Shown here: positions 26,338 to 35,673 of the stretch, piece by piece
How positions within the stretch are numbered: position 1 is the first letter of the stretch
Layout of the letters: the number at the start of each line of letters is the position of its first letter
From: Cohnella rhizosphaerae
Lineage (GTDB): Bacteria; Bacillota; Bacilli; Paenibacillales; Paenibacillaceae
Assembly (NCBI RefSeq): GCF_029525575.1
Contig: NZ_JAPDIA010000003.1
Span: 558,001 to 622,000, forward strand
Direction of reading: 5' to 3'
DNA length: 64,000 nucleotides
The notes under the pieces: generated by a model
What the model saw: only the letters and a program-made list of their open reading frames with translations
Database searches by the model: none
What the model was told of the DNA's origin: nothing
Position numbers and translations under genes: made by a program

Positions 26338-28436
26338 TCACCAGGCCATGCTGCCGACGATCGCGTCGATCAGCTGTCCCAGCGTCACGTCGAACTTGGT
26401 CCGTTTGCGCACGGGCGCTTCGGCTTTCAGATAATTGTCGTAGCGGCTGTGGTCCAGCACGATGTCCAGCATCGGGTCGACCGCCACGTACGATAGCGGC
26501 GACGCCGACTGCAGGCGGATCTGGATGTGGCTCTGGATGCCGTCCCACGTCTTGCGGACCGTCTTGCCGTCCTTGAAGCCGAACTGCACCGTCGCCGCCT
26601 GCGGACTGCCCTGGGTCCTCGTGAGCAGGACGATGGACTGATAGCCGCCCTCGCCGTCGGGCTCCGTTCGGATGGAAGCGACCGCGAAGTCGGCCGATTC
26701 TCCGCGGTATACATAGGACTGGAAGAAGGCTTTCCAATCGTCTTTGGTGACGGCTTCGACCACGCGCTGGAAGCTCTGGCTGTCGGGGTGCTTGAAGCGG
26801 TATTTTTGAAAATAAGTCCGCATGATCTTCGACATCGTCTTTTCTCCCGCCTGGGACTCGATCGCCTTGAGCACGAGCTTGCCGCGAATATACACGTTTT
26901 CCGCGTAGGCGTCCGAATCGCCGTAATCCCATGCGTCGAGCTTAAGCGGCATCGGGTTCGTCATGTAGAGGGATTCGATCGGCGTGCGGGCCGAGACGCC
27001 GTAGATGGCGGCCATCAGCTTATCCTCGGTGTAGGACGTAAAGGCTTCGTCCAGCCAGGCTTCCTCGAACTCGTTGGAGGCGACGATGCCGTACCAGTAT
27101 TGGTGCGCGATCTCGTGCACGAGGGTGCGTTCGAGCTCGTAGCCCGGGTTGTCGTCCTTCGCGGCCGCGCCGGTGACGAGCGTCGGATATTCCATGCCGC
27201 CCGCGCCTTCCGCGTCCGCCGGCGGGACGACGACCGACAGCGTCGTATACGGATAGTCGCCGTACCATTCGCCGAGCTTGGCCAACGCTGACTTGGCGGC
27301 GTGCATGTAGCGCTCCTGCTGCTTGGCGTGCAGCGGATCGAGGTACAGCTTGATCCGCACGCCGGGCACGCCCGCCGAGGAGAAGGAGTCCTCCGCCGTG
27401 ACGAAGTCCGGAGAAGCGGACCAGGAGAAGTCGTGCACGTCCTCCGCGTAAAATTGATACGTCTTGCGTCCGTCCTTGACGACGGGCTGCTTGTACTGGA
27501 ACCCGGTCGCCGCCACGATGCGGTCCTCGGGCACGTCGATCTTCACGCCGTATACGCCGAAGTCCGCGTAGAACTCCGAATTGCCGTGGTACTGATGGAG
27601 GTCCCAGCCTTCGGAAGCGCGTCCGCGGACGCCGTTCGTCTCGTAGGCGGCGACCTTCGGGAACCATTGGCCCGCCATGACGAAGTCCCCCCGCCTGTCC
27701 CATGCGGGCAAATACCTGGGGCAGCTTGACGGCGAACTTCATGCGGACGGTGACGCTCTGTCCCGGCGCGACGGCCTTCGGCAGGCGGAAGGAGACCAGC
27801 GTTCGGTCCTTCGCGTTGCCGTCGTCCGGCTGGACATAACGAAGGCGGGGCAGCAGCGTTTCGCCGTCCTCGGTCGTCAGCTCGGTCAGCTCCATGGCGC
27901 CATCCTTGCCCGGCGTCATCTTCACGCCGCGAAGCTGGCCGTTCGATTCGTTCAGGAACGTGCTGCCCGGCGCGAACGCGTTCGGATACAGGTGCAGGTA
28001 CAGATCCGTCACGGGCTTGCGTCCGGGGTTTTTCCAGGTGAGCGTCTCCGCGCCTTCGAGCCGGCCGCCCTCCAGGAGCTTGACCGAAATGTCGTAGTCG
28101 ACGATCCGGTTGCTCAGCGCGACCGACGGCTTGCGGCGTCGGAATCGGAGACGGCTGGGACTGCGGCGCCGCCGCCTCGCTATGCTGTACGTCGGAATCG
28201 CGCGAGCCGGCGGGCGCCGATGCGGAATCGGCTGCAGAATGGGCTGCGGGATTGGCGCCGGAGGTTGCGTCCGAATCGCCGGATGCGCCGGCGGCGGACA
28301 GCTGTTCCTGGGCGGCATAGGCGGGCAGGGCGAACTGGGATTGCCAGGCGGCATCGAATCCGAAGCTGGCCGAGCCGAACAACACGGCGGCGGCGACGGC
28401 GAGCGCTGCGATGCGATAGATGGGGCGTTGGGGCAT
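26338..28436 (-). CDS. M1-family metallopeptidase, exported (two frameshifts)
   Basis: A zinc aminopeptidase-type enzyme. Restored length is 698 residues. An N-terminal hydrophobic segment (IAALAVAAAVLFGSASFGF) is followed by a ~70-residue Ser/Ala/Pro-rich linker, then the beta-rich M1 N-domain. The catalytic site is HEIAHQYW, with the third zinc ligand 18 residues on in EFEEAWLDEAFTSY. GGMEYPTLV is the exopeptidase loop. Frameshifts lie near 28131-28140 (extra base in the linker) and at six C's (27687-27692). It is secreted or membrane-anchored. Substrate unknown. Confidence 0.85.
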
Positions 28437-28630
28437 GACGGTAACCCTCCCGTTGACAAGCGTCTAGCAGATGTATATGTGGGTTGTCCGCGGATTATAT
28501 CTTTGTCCCAAACAAATGAAAATCCGCGTGCCGTCCGAGGCATGAGGTCGTCAACGGGATGGACAAGCCGGTCTAACCGGTTGTTCCTCCGCATAGAATG
28601 GGTACAACTATAATAGAAGGAGGGATGGTC

Positions 28631-29464
28631 ATGAACCCCATTCATCGCACGCTCCGCCTGATCGCGGCCGGCACGGCTGCCGCCGCGTTCGCGGGAATCC
28701 CATCCATAGCTCTCGCCGGACCACCCTTGGCCGGCGGCATATCCGACGGCGGGACGCTGCCGATCGCGCGCACGGAAACCGTATATACGAATCGCGATCC
28801 CGGCTTGGCCGAGGCGCTGAAGCTTCGGGAAGGGATCGATATCGAAGCCGATCTCGACGAAGCGGGACATCCGATCAGATGGCGGGTGCTGACGGACGGC
28901 TCCCTGCGGTTCGCCTTCATGCAGGCGGCGGAGATTGAATATGTAAAGAAGCCTGAAGTGAAGTTCGAGGATCTGACGGGCGACGGCGTACCGGAGCTGC
29001 TCATCTACCGCAAGGCGGCGAATATCGCGTCGGGAACCGGACTTAGCGTCTACGACGGCGCGGACGGCTTCCGATTGTTGTTCGACGTGACGGACCCGGC
29101 CTTTACGATGGCGGACCTGGCGCGGCGCTACGAACTTGAAGGCGTCGCCGGCGGAGGCGTCAAGCTGACCGATCCGGCGAGCGGCCTGAGCGGCGTGATA
29201 CCCGGCGCCCAGGGCGAGGGAGCGGCCGTGGATCCGGTGACCGCCTACGAGTTCGCGCCCGGGAAGATCGTCGCGGTGCAGCGCGTCAGCGGAGAGTCGG
29301 GGGACGGTCGGGAAGCGATCGGTTGGATGCGTACCGCCTATACGTACCGATACGGCGCGTTCGTGCCTGCGCATGCGACGCTCTCGGATGCGGGCGGCAA
29401 GCCGGTCGCGCAGAAGGATCTGCTCGAATCGGAAGGGCCCGCGACGCTGGACGACGATATTTAA
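28631..29464 (+). CDS. Secreted protein of unknown function
   Basis: 277 residues with a signal peptide (LRLIAAGTAAAAFAGIPSIALA, cleavage before GPP). Inside is DLTGDGVPELLIYRK, which resembles the Asp-rich calcium-binding loops of FG-GAP/VCBS repeats, but only one copy is clear. I chose ATG 28631 because AAGGAGG (28617-28623) is 7 bases upstream; ATG 28625 is too close. It faces away from the M1 peptidase gene, and a terminator follows. I do not recognise the family. Confidence 0.75.
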   Translation: MNPIHRTLRLIAAGTAAAAFAGIPSIALAGPPLAGGISDGGTLPIARTETVYTNRDPGLAEALKLREGIDIEADLDEAGHPIRWRVLTDGSLRFAFMQAAEIEYVKKPEVKFEDLTGDGVPELLIYRKAANIASGTGLSVYDGADGFRLLFDVTDPAFTMADLARRYELEGVAGGGVKLTDPASGLSGVIPGAQGEGAAVDPVTAYEFAPGKIVAVQRVSGESGDGREAIGWMRTAYTYRYGAFVPAHATLSDAGGKPVAQKDLLESEGPATLDDDI

Positions 29465-29475
29465 AGCAGGGTAAC

Positions 29476-29515
29476 GCCGCTTGCCGCGGAAGATGCGGCG
29501 GGCGGCTTCTTTTTT
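29476..29515 (+). terminator. Rho-independent terminator of the secreted-protein gene
   Basis: GCCGCTTGCCGC pairs with GCGGCGGGCGGC (one mismatch), then TTCTTTTTT. Confidence 0.85.
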
Positions 29516-29670
29516 GGAAGCTCAGAAAGGATGAATTGGGCGGGAATTCGCGGACAATGAAGCGTGCTATTCTCGTACCGGAGCTATCGAAAGTTTGGCG
29601 GTTGAAAAACCTGCATTTGTACATGTATTTTCTGCTGATGGGCGATATGCGATGAAATACCTGCAAATGT

Positions 29671-31242
29671 GGTTACTACTTAGCACTCCACCAGCGAGGT
29701 GCGGTAGCGCAACGCGTAGGTCAACGAATCGAGGATCGGCTTGCCCTGTTTCATCAGGGTCGAAATGACGGAGCGCAGCCGAGCAAATTGTTTCGCTCCT
29801 TGCTCGGTACGAAAGCAACCCGAAATTTTGTGTTTCACTTTGGTCATTCGAATGTCCCGTTCTGCCTGGTTGTTGTCAAACGGAACCCTTGCATCGGAAA
29901 GAAACCGGAGGATGGCCGGTTTTTGCGCGTTCATTCGCTTACCAAGATTGCTCGCTTTGCTACGCATTTTTCGTCCGCGGGGTCCGGTTTTTTTCACGAA
30001 GCGCGTCCTGGGCCCACTCCGCTTCGCCGCTTTTTAGTATGGCGTCATAGCGGTCTTTCCACTGGTCAAGCCCATCCGCTGTCAGGGGCTGCTGCGCGTT
30101 GCGACTCGCTTTGGCTGCTTTCCAGGCTTCGTGCAAAAACGTATGCATCTGCTTGGCCCACTCGTGCTTGTCGTGTTCCACAATGCCTTGGCATTCGCGA
30201 AGCAAGTGCGCTCCGCACAGCGCATGTTCAAAGTCGTAGTGGGTCTTGAAATACGATGCGTAGCTGTCATGCACCAGCACGCCAGTAAAGTGAGGTAGCA
30301 CGCCCGCTTCGTCCATACCTCGGCTCCCCCCGGCTCTCATGGATCTGCAAAAAGGTCCACTGCGAATCGGAGGCCACATGCATCCACTTAATCTGTTTGC
30401 CGACGCGCAGCCCGGTTTCGTCCGCATGGAGGACCGGGAGCTTTCGTACCTGCTCTCGGATTTGAATTTCGGTCGCTTCCATCGCGCTTGCAGCCTTACC
30501 AAGCTGAGCGAGCAGCGTCGCTTCGCTGGGACGGCAACCGCACAGATCCTCGTAGCATTGAGCGATTCGCTCCAACGGCAACAGTTGGTACACGCTCAGA
30601 TACGTCGTCCAGGCAGAGAAGCTGGCTCCGTATTGGGTCCGGGCGTGGACGCCTTCGGGAAAAGGTGCTCGGGCTTTGACACCGCAGCCTGGACAGATTT
30701 TATGCTCAGACCGGTGTTCCGTCACGACGACGCGGGGAGCCGGCAGGTCAAACACCTGCCGTGCTTCATGAGCCAGAGCAGGAACGCTCTGAAGGGCAGT
30801 CTGGCAACAGGAACAAACTTCGAGCGTGTGGACGATGATTTCATCCGGGCATTCCGCAAAGCGAAGCGTATGACCGTCGTGACCTTTAGGCGCGCCTTTT
30901 TTTACCACCTGCGACCCGGGAATTTTTCGGTTTGCGAAAGCCGTCGCTGGAAGGCGGCTTGCTGCTGTTTTGACTGTTTTGTCCGAGCTGTCGTTCAAGC
31001 TCGTGTACGCGCCTTTCTAGCTTTTGATTCTGTTCAAGAAGGGTCCGATTTTGCTCCAAAAGAAGGGTAAAGACGTCTGCGATTTCGGTGTCACCTTTGC
31101 AAATATGCAATACTTGATCCGGCTTCAGCTCCACAAACGTCTCTCCTTTCTAACGGAAGATGATGGAATAACTAATTCAAGACCAATCTCTAAAAATCCT
31201 TTTTTTGTAGAGTCACGACACGAGAGGACCTAAGTAGTAACC
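29671..31242. mobile_element. IS66-family insertion sequence, single-gene (ISBst12-like) type
   Basis: The ends are inverted: GGTTACTACTTAG at 29671 and its reverse complement ending at 31242. AAATGT abuts both ends (29665-29670 and 31243-31248). That is 6 bp, shorter than the 8-bp duplication usual for the family, so the exact ends are not certain. Length 1572 bp. It carries only the transposase gene and no tnpA or tnpB. Joining the flanks gives ACCTGCAAATGTGCAGGT, a palindrome, so the element sits in its loop. Confidence 0.75.
29680..31134 (-). CDS. IS66-family transposase (three frameshifts)
   Basis: Restored length is 483 residues. The order is an N-terminal coiled coil (LLLEQNRTLLEQNQKLERRVHELE), the SSKPPSSDG motif, a zinc-binding part with CSCCQTAL and CPGCGVKA, the DDE core (HADETGLRVGKQIKWMHV; LVHDSYASY; HALCGAHLLRE), and the C-terminus DNNQAERDIRMTKVKHKISG. 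Frameshifts lie at T7 (30897-30903), C6 (30326-30331) and T7 (29988-29994), each one base too long. If these are sequence errors the transposase is intact. Confidence 0.85.
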
Positions 31243-31291
31243 AAATGTGCAGGTAAATGCTAGGCGCAAGCCGGAAATTGGGCTGATGAAG

Positions 31292-31320
31292 GGAAATAAC
31301 TGCGCTTTTGCATCTATCCT
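31292..31320. repeat. Single diverged family B repeat copy beside the IS element
   Basis: GGAAATAACTGCGCTTTTGC aligns with GGAAATAAATGCGTTTCAAC at 2491. The resemblance is partial. Confidence 0.35.
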
Positions 31321-31346
31321 GTTTAGACGAGGCGACATCGGCATAA

Positions 31347-31550
31347 AAAGATGTATATTTGCAGGCATTGCGGCGAAAGAATGACGCTGGAGACGACACG
31401 GGGCCTATTGAAGTGGCTGTCAGGGCGATCGGCAGAGGCGAAAGCGTCCCCTTCGATCTGCCCCTGACGTTTTTTCTTAAGAGCGGCAAGACGGGGGAGG
31501 AGTCGATCGTTGCGGTTGGATTCGGCGAGGTGCGGGCGTTGCGGCAATAG
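31347..31550 (+). pseudogene. Possible 3' remnant of an unidentified gene
   Basis: An open frame of 67 codons ending at 31550 reads plausible protein (GPIEVAVRAIGRGESVPFDLPLTF and GEVRALRQ), but a stop lies just upstream and there is no start signal. It lies 100 bp from the IS66 element and could be the tail of a gene lost in this repeat-rich area. It may also be chance. Confidence 0.25.
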
Positions 31551-31637
31551 GGCGGTTCCGGAGGCGGCGCCGCTGGGTGCTTTTTGCCCTGCTTTTCGAT
31601 AAAATAAAGATTAGCGGAACAGGATGGAGGATGAGTC

Positions 31638-32155
31638 GTGGATATTAACGCGAACGAACAACAGCCCAAGCCGGAAAAAAAGAAGCTGGCGCTGAATGTA
31701 GTGAGCAGTAAAGAACATAAAGGCTTCGGCGCGGGGGAGCATCGACCTCAGCCAGGTGTCGCCCGTCATCATCGACGGGGGGCGAGGCGTATATCGACGT
31801 GGGCGCGATGCACGCGAAGAGCAAGGTGGAGAAGGGCATCAAGTTTTCGCCGGAAAAAGAAAACGTCCCGAACGGCCGCCAGGTGTGGATCGTGTGGGTG
31901 GCGGTCGACCGCGACGAGCGGGGCAGCTTCTACGGCGGCGCGACGGCGTGCGAGATGCTCGTCGACACCGAGGCGCGCCGCGGCTGGAAGGTGCTGGCCG
32001 AGCACGTGAACCGCATGGACCGCGCGCTCAAGCGCAAGTTCCTGCTCGAGGATCTGGGCGAAGACGACAAGGCGGCGCTCCGCCGGCTGCTCCAATCGCA
32101 CAACTTCGAGTGGTGGGACCGTTCGCCGGACGAGCTGAAGGATCAGCTGGCTTAA
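31638..32155 (+). CDS. ywhD: YwhD-family protein (two frameshifts)
   Basis: Restored length is 171 residues, the same as B. subtilis YwhD. Conserved blocks are LSQVSPVIIDGG, VGAMHAKSKVEKGIKF, VPNGRQVWIVWVAVDR, ATACEMLVDTEARRGWK and EHVNRMDRALKR. G-runs at 31733-31737 and 31777-31782 each carry one base too many. The start is GTG 31638, with GGAGG 7 bases upstream. In B. subtilis the gene also lies beside a penicillin-binding protein gene and speE, as here. Function unknown. Confidence 0.88.
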
Positions 32156-32174
32156 TCGTCCTCGCTGCAAAAGG

Positions 32175-32227
32175 AAAGACTGCCGAGATCGCCGGGAATT
32201 TCCCGCGCGGGCTCGGCAGTCTTTTTT
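32175..32227 (+). terminator. Rho-independent terminator of ywhD
   Basis: AAGACTGCCGAG pairs with CTCGGCAGTCTT, followed by six T's. Confidence 0.9.
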
Positions 32228-32294
32228 AGTGAGGCTGAGGTGCTGTTCTGGGAAACGTCCGGTATTCGAAATCGCGACGCGCATCGCCGGCTCG

Positions 32295-34409
32295 TCAGCT
32301 CTTCCACCAGCCGCGAATCTTGCGCCAGAGCGACTGCGGTCCGCCGTCGTCCCCGGCCGCGGCTCCGGGATCTTCGCCGCAGGTGCCGGTCGGCTCCGTG
32401 CCGGCCAGAAAGGCCGCATGCACGCGCGTCGGGCACGCGGCGGAAGCGAGCAGTCCCGACGCGGGATCGATGTCCGTCGAGACGACGCCCTCGGGCACCG
32501 CGAAGGCATGCGGCGCCACGCCGGCCAGCGCGGCCTCCGTATACTCGGCGAAGATCGGGGCGGCCCGATGCGCTTCGCTGGAGGTGATGGCCCTGCCTTT
32601 GTCGTAGCCGACCCAGACGGACGTGACCAAGTCCGGCGTGTAGCCGACGAACCAGGCATCCGAGCTCGTCGTGCCCGACTTGCCGGCCGTCGGCCGGTGC
32701 AGCAGATGGGCGACGCGCCGGGCGGTGCCGCCGGGTTCGAACACGCTGCCCAGCAGGTCGGTCAGCACGTAGGAGAGCGCGGGAGACACGACCTGCTCGG
32801 CCCTCGGGCGCGCTTCGTACAACGTGTGCCCGCCGCTGTCGGCGATGCGCAGGATGGCCGTCGGCTCCCGTTTCACGCCGCCGGCCGCGAACACGGCGTA
32901 TGCCGACGCCATCTCGTACGGGCTGACCGGGAACGTCCCGAGCGCGAGAGACGGCACGGCGTCCATCTTCGAGGCGATGCCGAGCTTGCGCGCCATCGCG
33001 ATGACCGCATCGGGACCGGTCTTCATGAGCGTCTGAACCGCGAAAATATTGTCCGACGTGCCGATGGCCTGCCGCAGCCCGATGTCGGCGCCGAAGTAGC
33101 GGTCGTTGTAATTGCTCGGCCGGTACACCTTGCGGTAGTCGTCGTAATAGAAGACGGTCGGCTCGCTGCGGAAAGTCGTGGCGGCGGTCACGGCGCGGCT
33201 CTCGAGCGCGGCCGCGTAGACGACCGCCTTGAACGAGGAGCCCGGCTGGCGCGTGGCGGCGAAGACGCGATTGTAGGGATTGTCCACGTAATGGCGGCCG
33301 CCTACCATCGCCTTGATGTATCCCGTCGCAGGATCGATCGAGACGAGGGCGGCTTGCAGTTGGCTGTTCTTGGGCATTTGCTTCTCTACGGCCGCTTCCG
33401 CCTCGCGCTGCATCCGGCTGTCGAGCGTCGTATAGATCTGCAGTCCGCCTTCGTTAAGCAGCCGCTCCTCGATGCCGAGCTTGCTTGCCGCCAGCTTCCG
33501 CACGTAATCCGCGAAGTACGGCGCGCTCTGCCCGCGGTTGTCCGGCATCGGCCGGACGACGATCTTCTCGGCGAGCGCCTGCCGCCGCTGCCGCGCGTCG
33601 ATCGCGCCGCTGTCCTCCATCGATTGCAGCACGATGCGCTGCCTTTGAAGCGCCTGGGGCAACCGCGTATACGGCGAATAATAACGCGGTCCCTTCGGGA
33701 TGCCGGCGAGCAAGGCGCTCTCCGCCAGACTGAGCGAGGCGGCGGGCTTGCCGAAGTAGAGCTGCGCCGCCGCCTCGGCGCCGTAAACGCCGTTTCCGTA
33801 ATAAATTTGATTGAGGTACATCCCGAGAATCTTGTCTTTGCTGTACTTGCGCTCCAGCATGGCCGCATACCAGGCTTCCTTGGCTTTGCGGGTCCAGGTG
33901 CGCTCGTGGCTCAGATACAGATTGCGGGCGAGCTGCTGCGTCAGCGTGCTGGCCCCCTGCTCGCGGGACAGATGGCGCGCGTCGACCCACGCGGCCCTCG
34001 CGAGCCCGCGCAGGTCGACGCCCGAATGCGAATAGAACCGGCGGTCCTCGACCGCCAGCGTCGCCTTCGTCAGCCAGGGCGAGATATCGCGCAGCGCCAC
34101 CGTCCGCCGGTTGACGCCGCCCTGCAGCGAGGACAGCACCTGGCCGTTCGCGTCCAGAATGCGGGTCGACTGGGGCAGCTCGGCCATCGGCAGACTGCCG
34201 AACCGGAGCGCCAGCTCGGCTGCGACGGCCCCGCAAGCGAACAGCAGCAGGGCGACGCCGAGTGCCTTCCGCCAGCCGAATCTGCGTCCTTTGCCGCCGC
34301 CAGCTCGTTGCGGACGTTCGGGCCGTTCCGGTCGCGGCGTCGCTTCCGCGTGCAAGGGAACGCCTCCGCCCTCCCGGCCGGCCGCCCTTTTTTCCGAGTG
34401 CATGTCCAA
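32295..34409 (-). CDS. Class A penicillin-binding protein (PBP1a type, PbpG-like)
   Basis: A bifunctional peptidoglycan synthase of 704 residues. Residues 1-45 are cytoplasmic and charged, and a membrane helix follows (KALGVALLLFACGAVAAELA). The GT51 glycosyltransferase has EDRRFYSHSGVD, QGASTLTQQLARN and YLNQIYYG. The transpeptidase has the active-site PGSSFK, the SDN motif (GTSDNIFAV) and KSGTT. I chose TTG 34409 because AAAGGAGG is 7 bases upstream; an ATG two codons later is spaced too far. B. subtilis pbpG also sits between ywhD and speE. No frameshift. Confidence 0.92.
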   Translation of the reverse strand: MDMHSEKRAAGREGGGVPLHAEATPRPERPERPQRAGGGKGRRFGWRKALGVALLLFACGAVAAELALRFGSLPMAELPQSTRILDANGQVLSSLQGGVNRRTVALRDISPWLTKATLAVEDRRFYSHSGVDLRGLARAAWVDARHLSREQGASTLTQQLARNLYLSHERTWTRKAKEAWYAAMLERKYSKDKILGMYLNQIYYGNGVYGAEAAAQLYFGKPAASLSLAESALLAGIPKGPRYYSPYTRLPQALQRQRIVLQSMEDSGAIDARQRRQALAEKIVVRPMPDNRGQSAPYFADYVRKLAASKLGIEERLLNEGGLQIYTTLDSRMQREAEAAVEKQMPKNSQLQAALVSIDPATGYIKAMVGGRHYVDNPYNRVFAATRQPGSSFKAVVYAAALESRAVTAATTFRSEPTVFYYDDYRKVYRPSNYNDRYFGADIGLRQAIGTSDNIFAVQTLMKTGPDAVIAMARKLGIASKMDAVPSLALGTFPVSPYEMASAYAVFAAGGVKREPTAILRIADSGGHTLYEARPRAEQVVSPALSYVLTDLLGSVFEPGGTARRVAHLLHRPTAGKSGTTSSDAWFVGYTPDLVTSVWVGYDKGRAITSSEAHRAAPIFAEYTEAALAGVAPHAFAVPEGVVSTDIDPASGLLASAACPTRVHAAFLAGTEPTGTCGEDPGAAAGDDGGPQSLWRKIRGWWKS

Positions 34410-34575
34410 TGCGAATCCTCCTTTGCGCCTTATGCGAATGTTGCGGGCTTCGCGCCGAGCGATTCTTTTTGATCGTCTGACACAGGTCGACGTTTAACGT
34501 GACATTCCGAACACACTCACCCCTTATTATGGAAAAGTCGGCATGGTCTTATTCCGCCGTCCGACCGAATCCGCA

Positions 34576-34604
34576 TTGCTTTTTTGCGCGCGATCCCCTA
34601 TAAT
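34576..34604 (+). promoter_or_regulatory. Sigma-A promoter of speE
   Basis: TTGCTT (34576-34581), 17 bases, TATAAT (34599-34604), 41 bp before the start codon. Confidence 0.75.
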
Positions 34605-34645
34605 ACAACTTGTTTAGTCGAATCCGAGCGGAAAGAAGGGATCCC

Positions 34646-35483
34646 ATGTCCTCCATGGAATTGTGGTACACCGAAAAGCAAACCGAAAACTTCGGCATCA
34701 CGGCGAAGGTCAAGCAAACATACGTGCACGAGCAAACCGATTTTCAAGAACTGGCGATGATCGAGACGGAAGAGTGGGGCAACATGCTGGTGCTGGACGG
34801 CATGGTCATGACGACCGTCAAGGACGAATTCGTTTATCACGAGATGGTCGCGCACCCTGCGCTGTTCACGCATCCGAATCCGGAGCAGGTGCTGGTCGTC
34901 GGCGGCGGCGACGGCGGCGTCATCCGCGAAGTGCTGAAGCACCCGAAGGTGAAAAAAGCGGTGCTCGTCGACATCGACGGCAAGGTCATCGAATATTCCA
35001 AGCAGTATCTGCCCTCGATCGCCGGCAAGCTCGAAGATCCGCGGGTCGACGTGCAGGTGAACGACGGCTTCAAGCACATTCTCGATCATAAAAACACGTA
35101 CGACGTCATCCTGGCCGATACGACCGAGCCGGTCGGCCCTGCGGCGCACCTGTTCACGCGCGGCTTCTATCAGGGGATCTTCGAATCGCTGAAGGAAGAA
35201 GGCCTGTTCGTCGCGCAGACGGACAACCCCTGGTTCAAAGCGGACCTGATCCAAAGCGTCAACCGCGACGTCAAGGAAGTGTTCCCGATCGTGCGCGTGT
35301 TCACGGCGAACATCCCGACGTACCCGAGCGGCCTGTGGACGTTCACGATGGGCAGCAAAAAAGCACGATCCGCTCCAGGTCGACGCGTCCAAGCTGCCGG
35401 AGCTCGACACGAAGTACTACACGCCTCGCCTGCACCATGCGGCCTTCGCGCTGCCCAAGTTCGTCGAGGATCTGACCAAGTAA
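34646..35483 (+). CDS. speE: Spermidine synthase (one frameshift)
   Basis: Transfers the aminopropyl group of decarboxylated S-adenosylmethionine to putrescine. Restored length is 278 residues. It has [38 protein letters not shown] (nucleotide-binding loop) and [11 protein letters not shown]. Six A's at 35357-35362 break the frame; five restore [20 protein letters not shown] and a stop at 35481-35483. ATG 34646 has AAAGAAGGG upstream. speB, which often follows, is absent; a terminator comes next. Confidence 0.92.
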
Positions 35484-35502
35484 TCCGGCATTCAAGGGGC
35501 GG

Positions 35503-35536
35503 AAAAGTCCATTTCCATATGGAGATGGGCTTTTTG
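35503..35536 (+). terminator. Rho-independent terminator of speE
   Basis: AAAAGTCCATTTCC pairs with GGAGATGGGCTTTTT. Confidence 0.8.
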
Positions 35537-35673
35537 CGTGTTTTATTTTGCGAATACGTTATAAAAACTAACATTTTTAAATCAAATCATCGAGAATATT
35601 CGGAAAAGTAAGGAAATTCGTCATTTTTGGTGTTATTATTATTTACATCATATACAGAGAATGGGGTGGCGGC

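Noticed and set aside
29988..30903. Programmed frameshifting in the IS66 transposase
   Set aside because: Three separate breaks at homopolymers in a single-gene element match the general error pattern and do not resemble a two-frame IS design.
32229..34497. Long plus-strand frames opposite the penicillin-binding protein
   Set aside because: They are antisense shadows of a complete PBP with all catalytic motifs.
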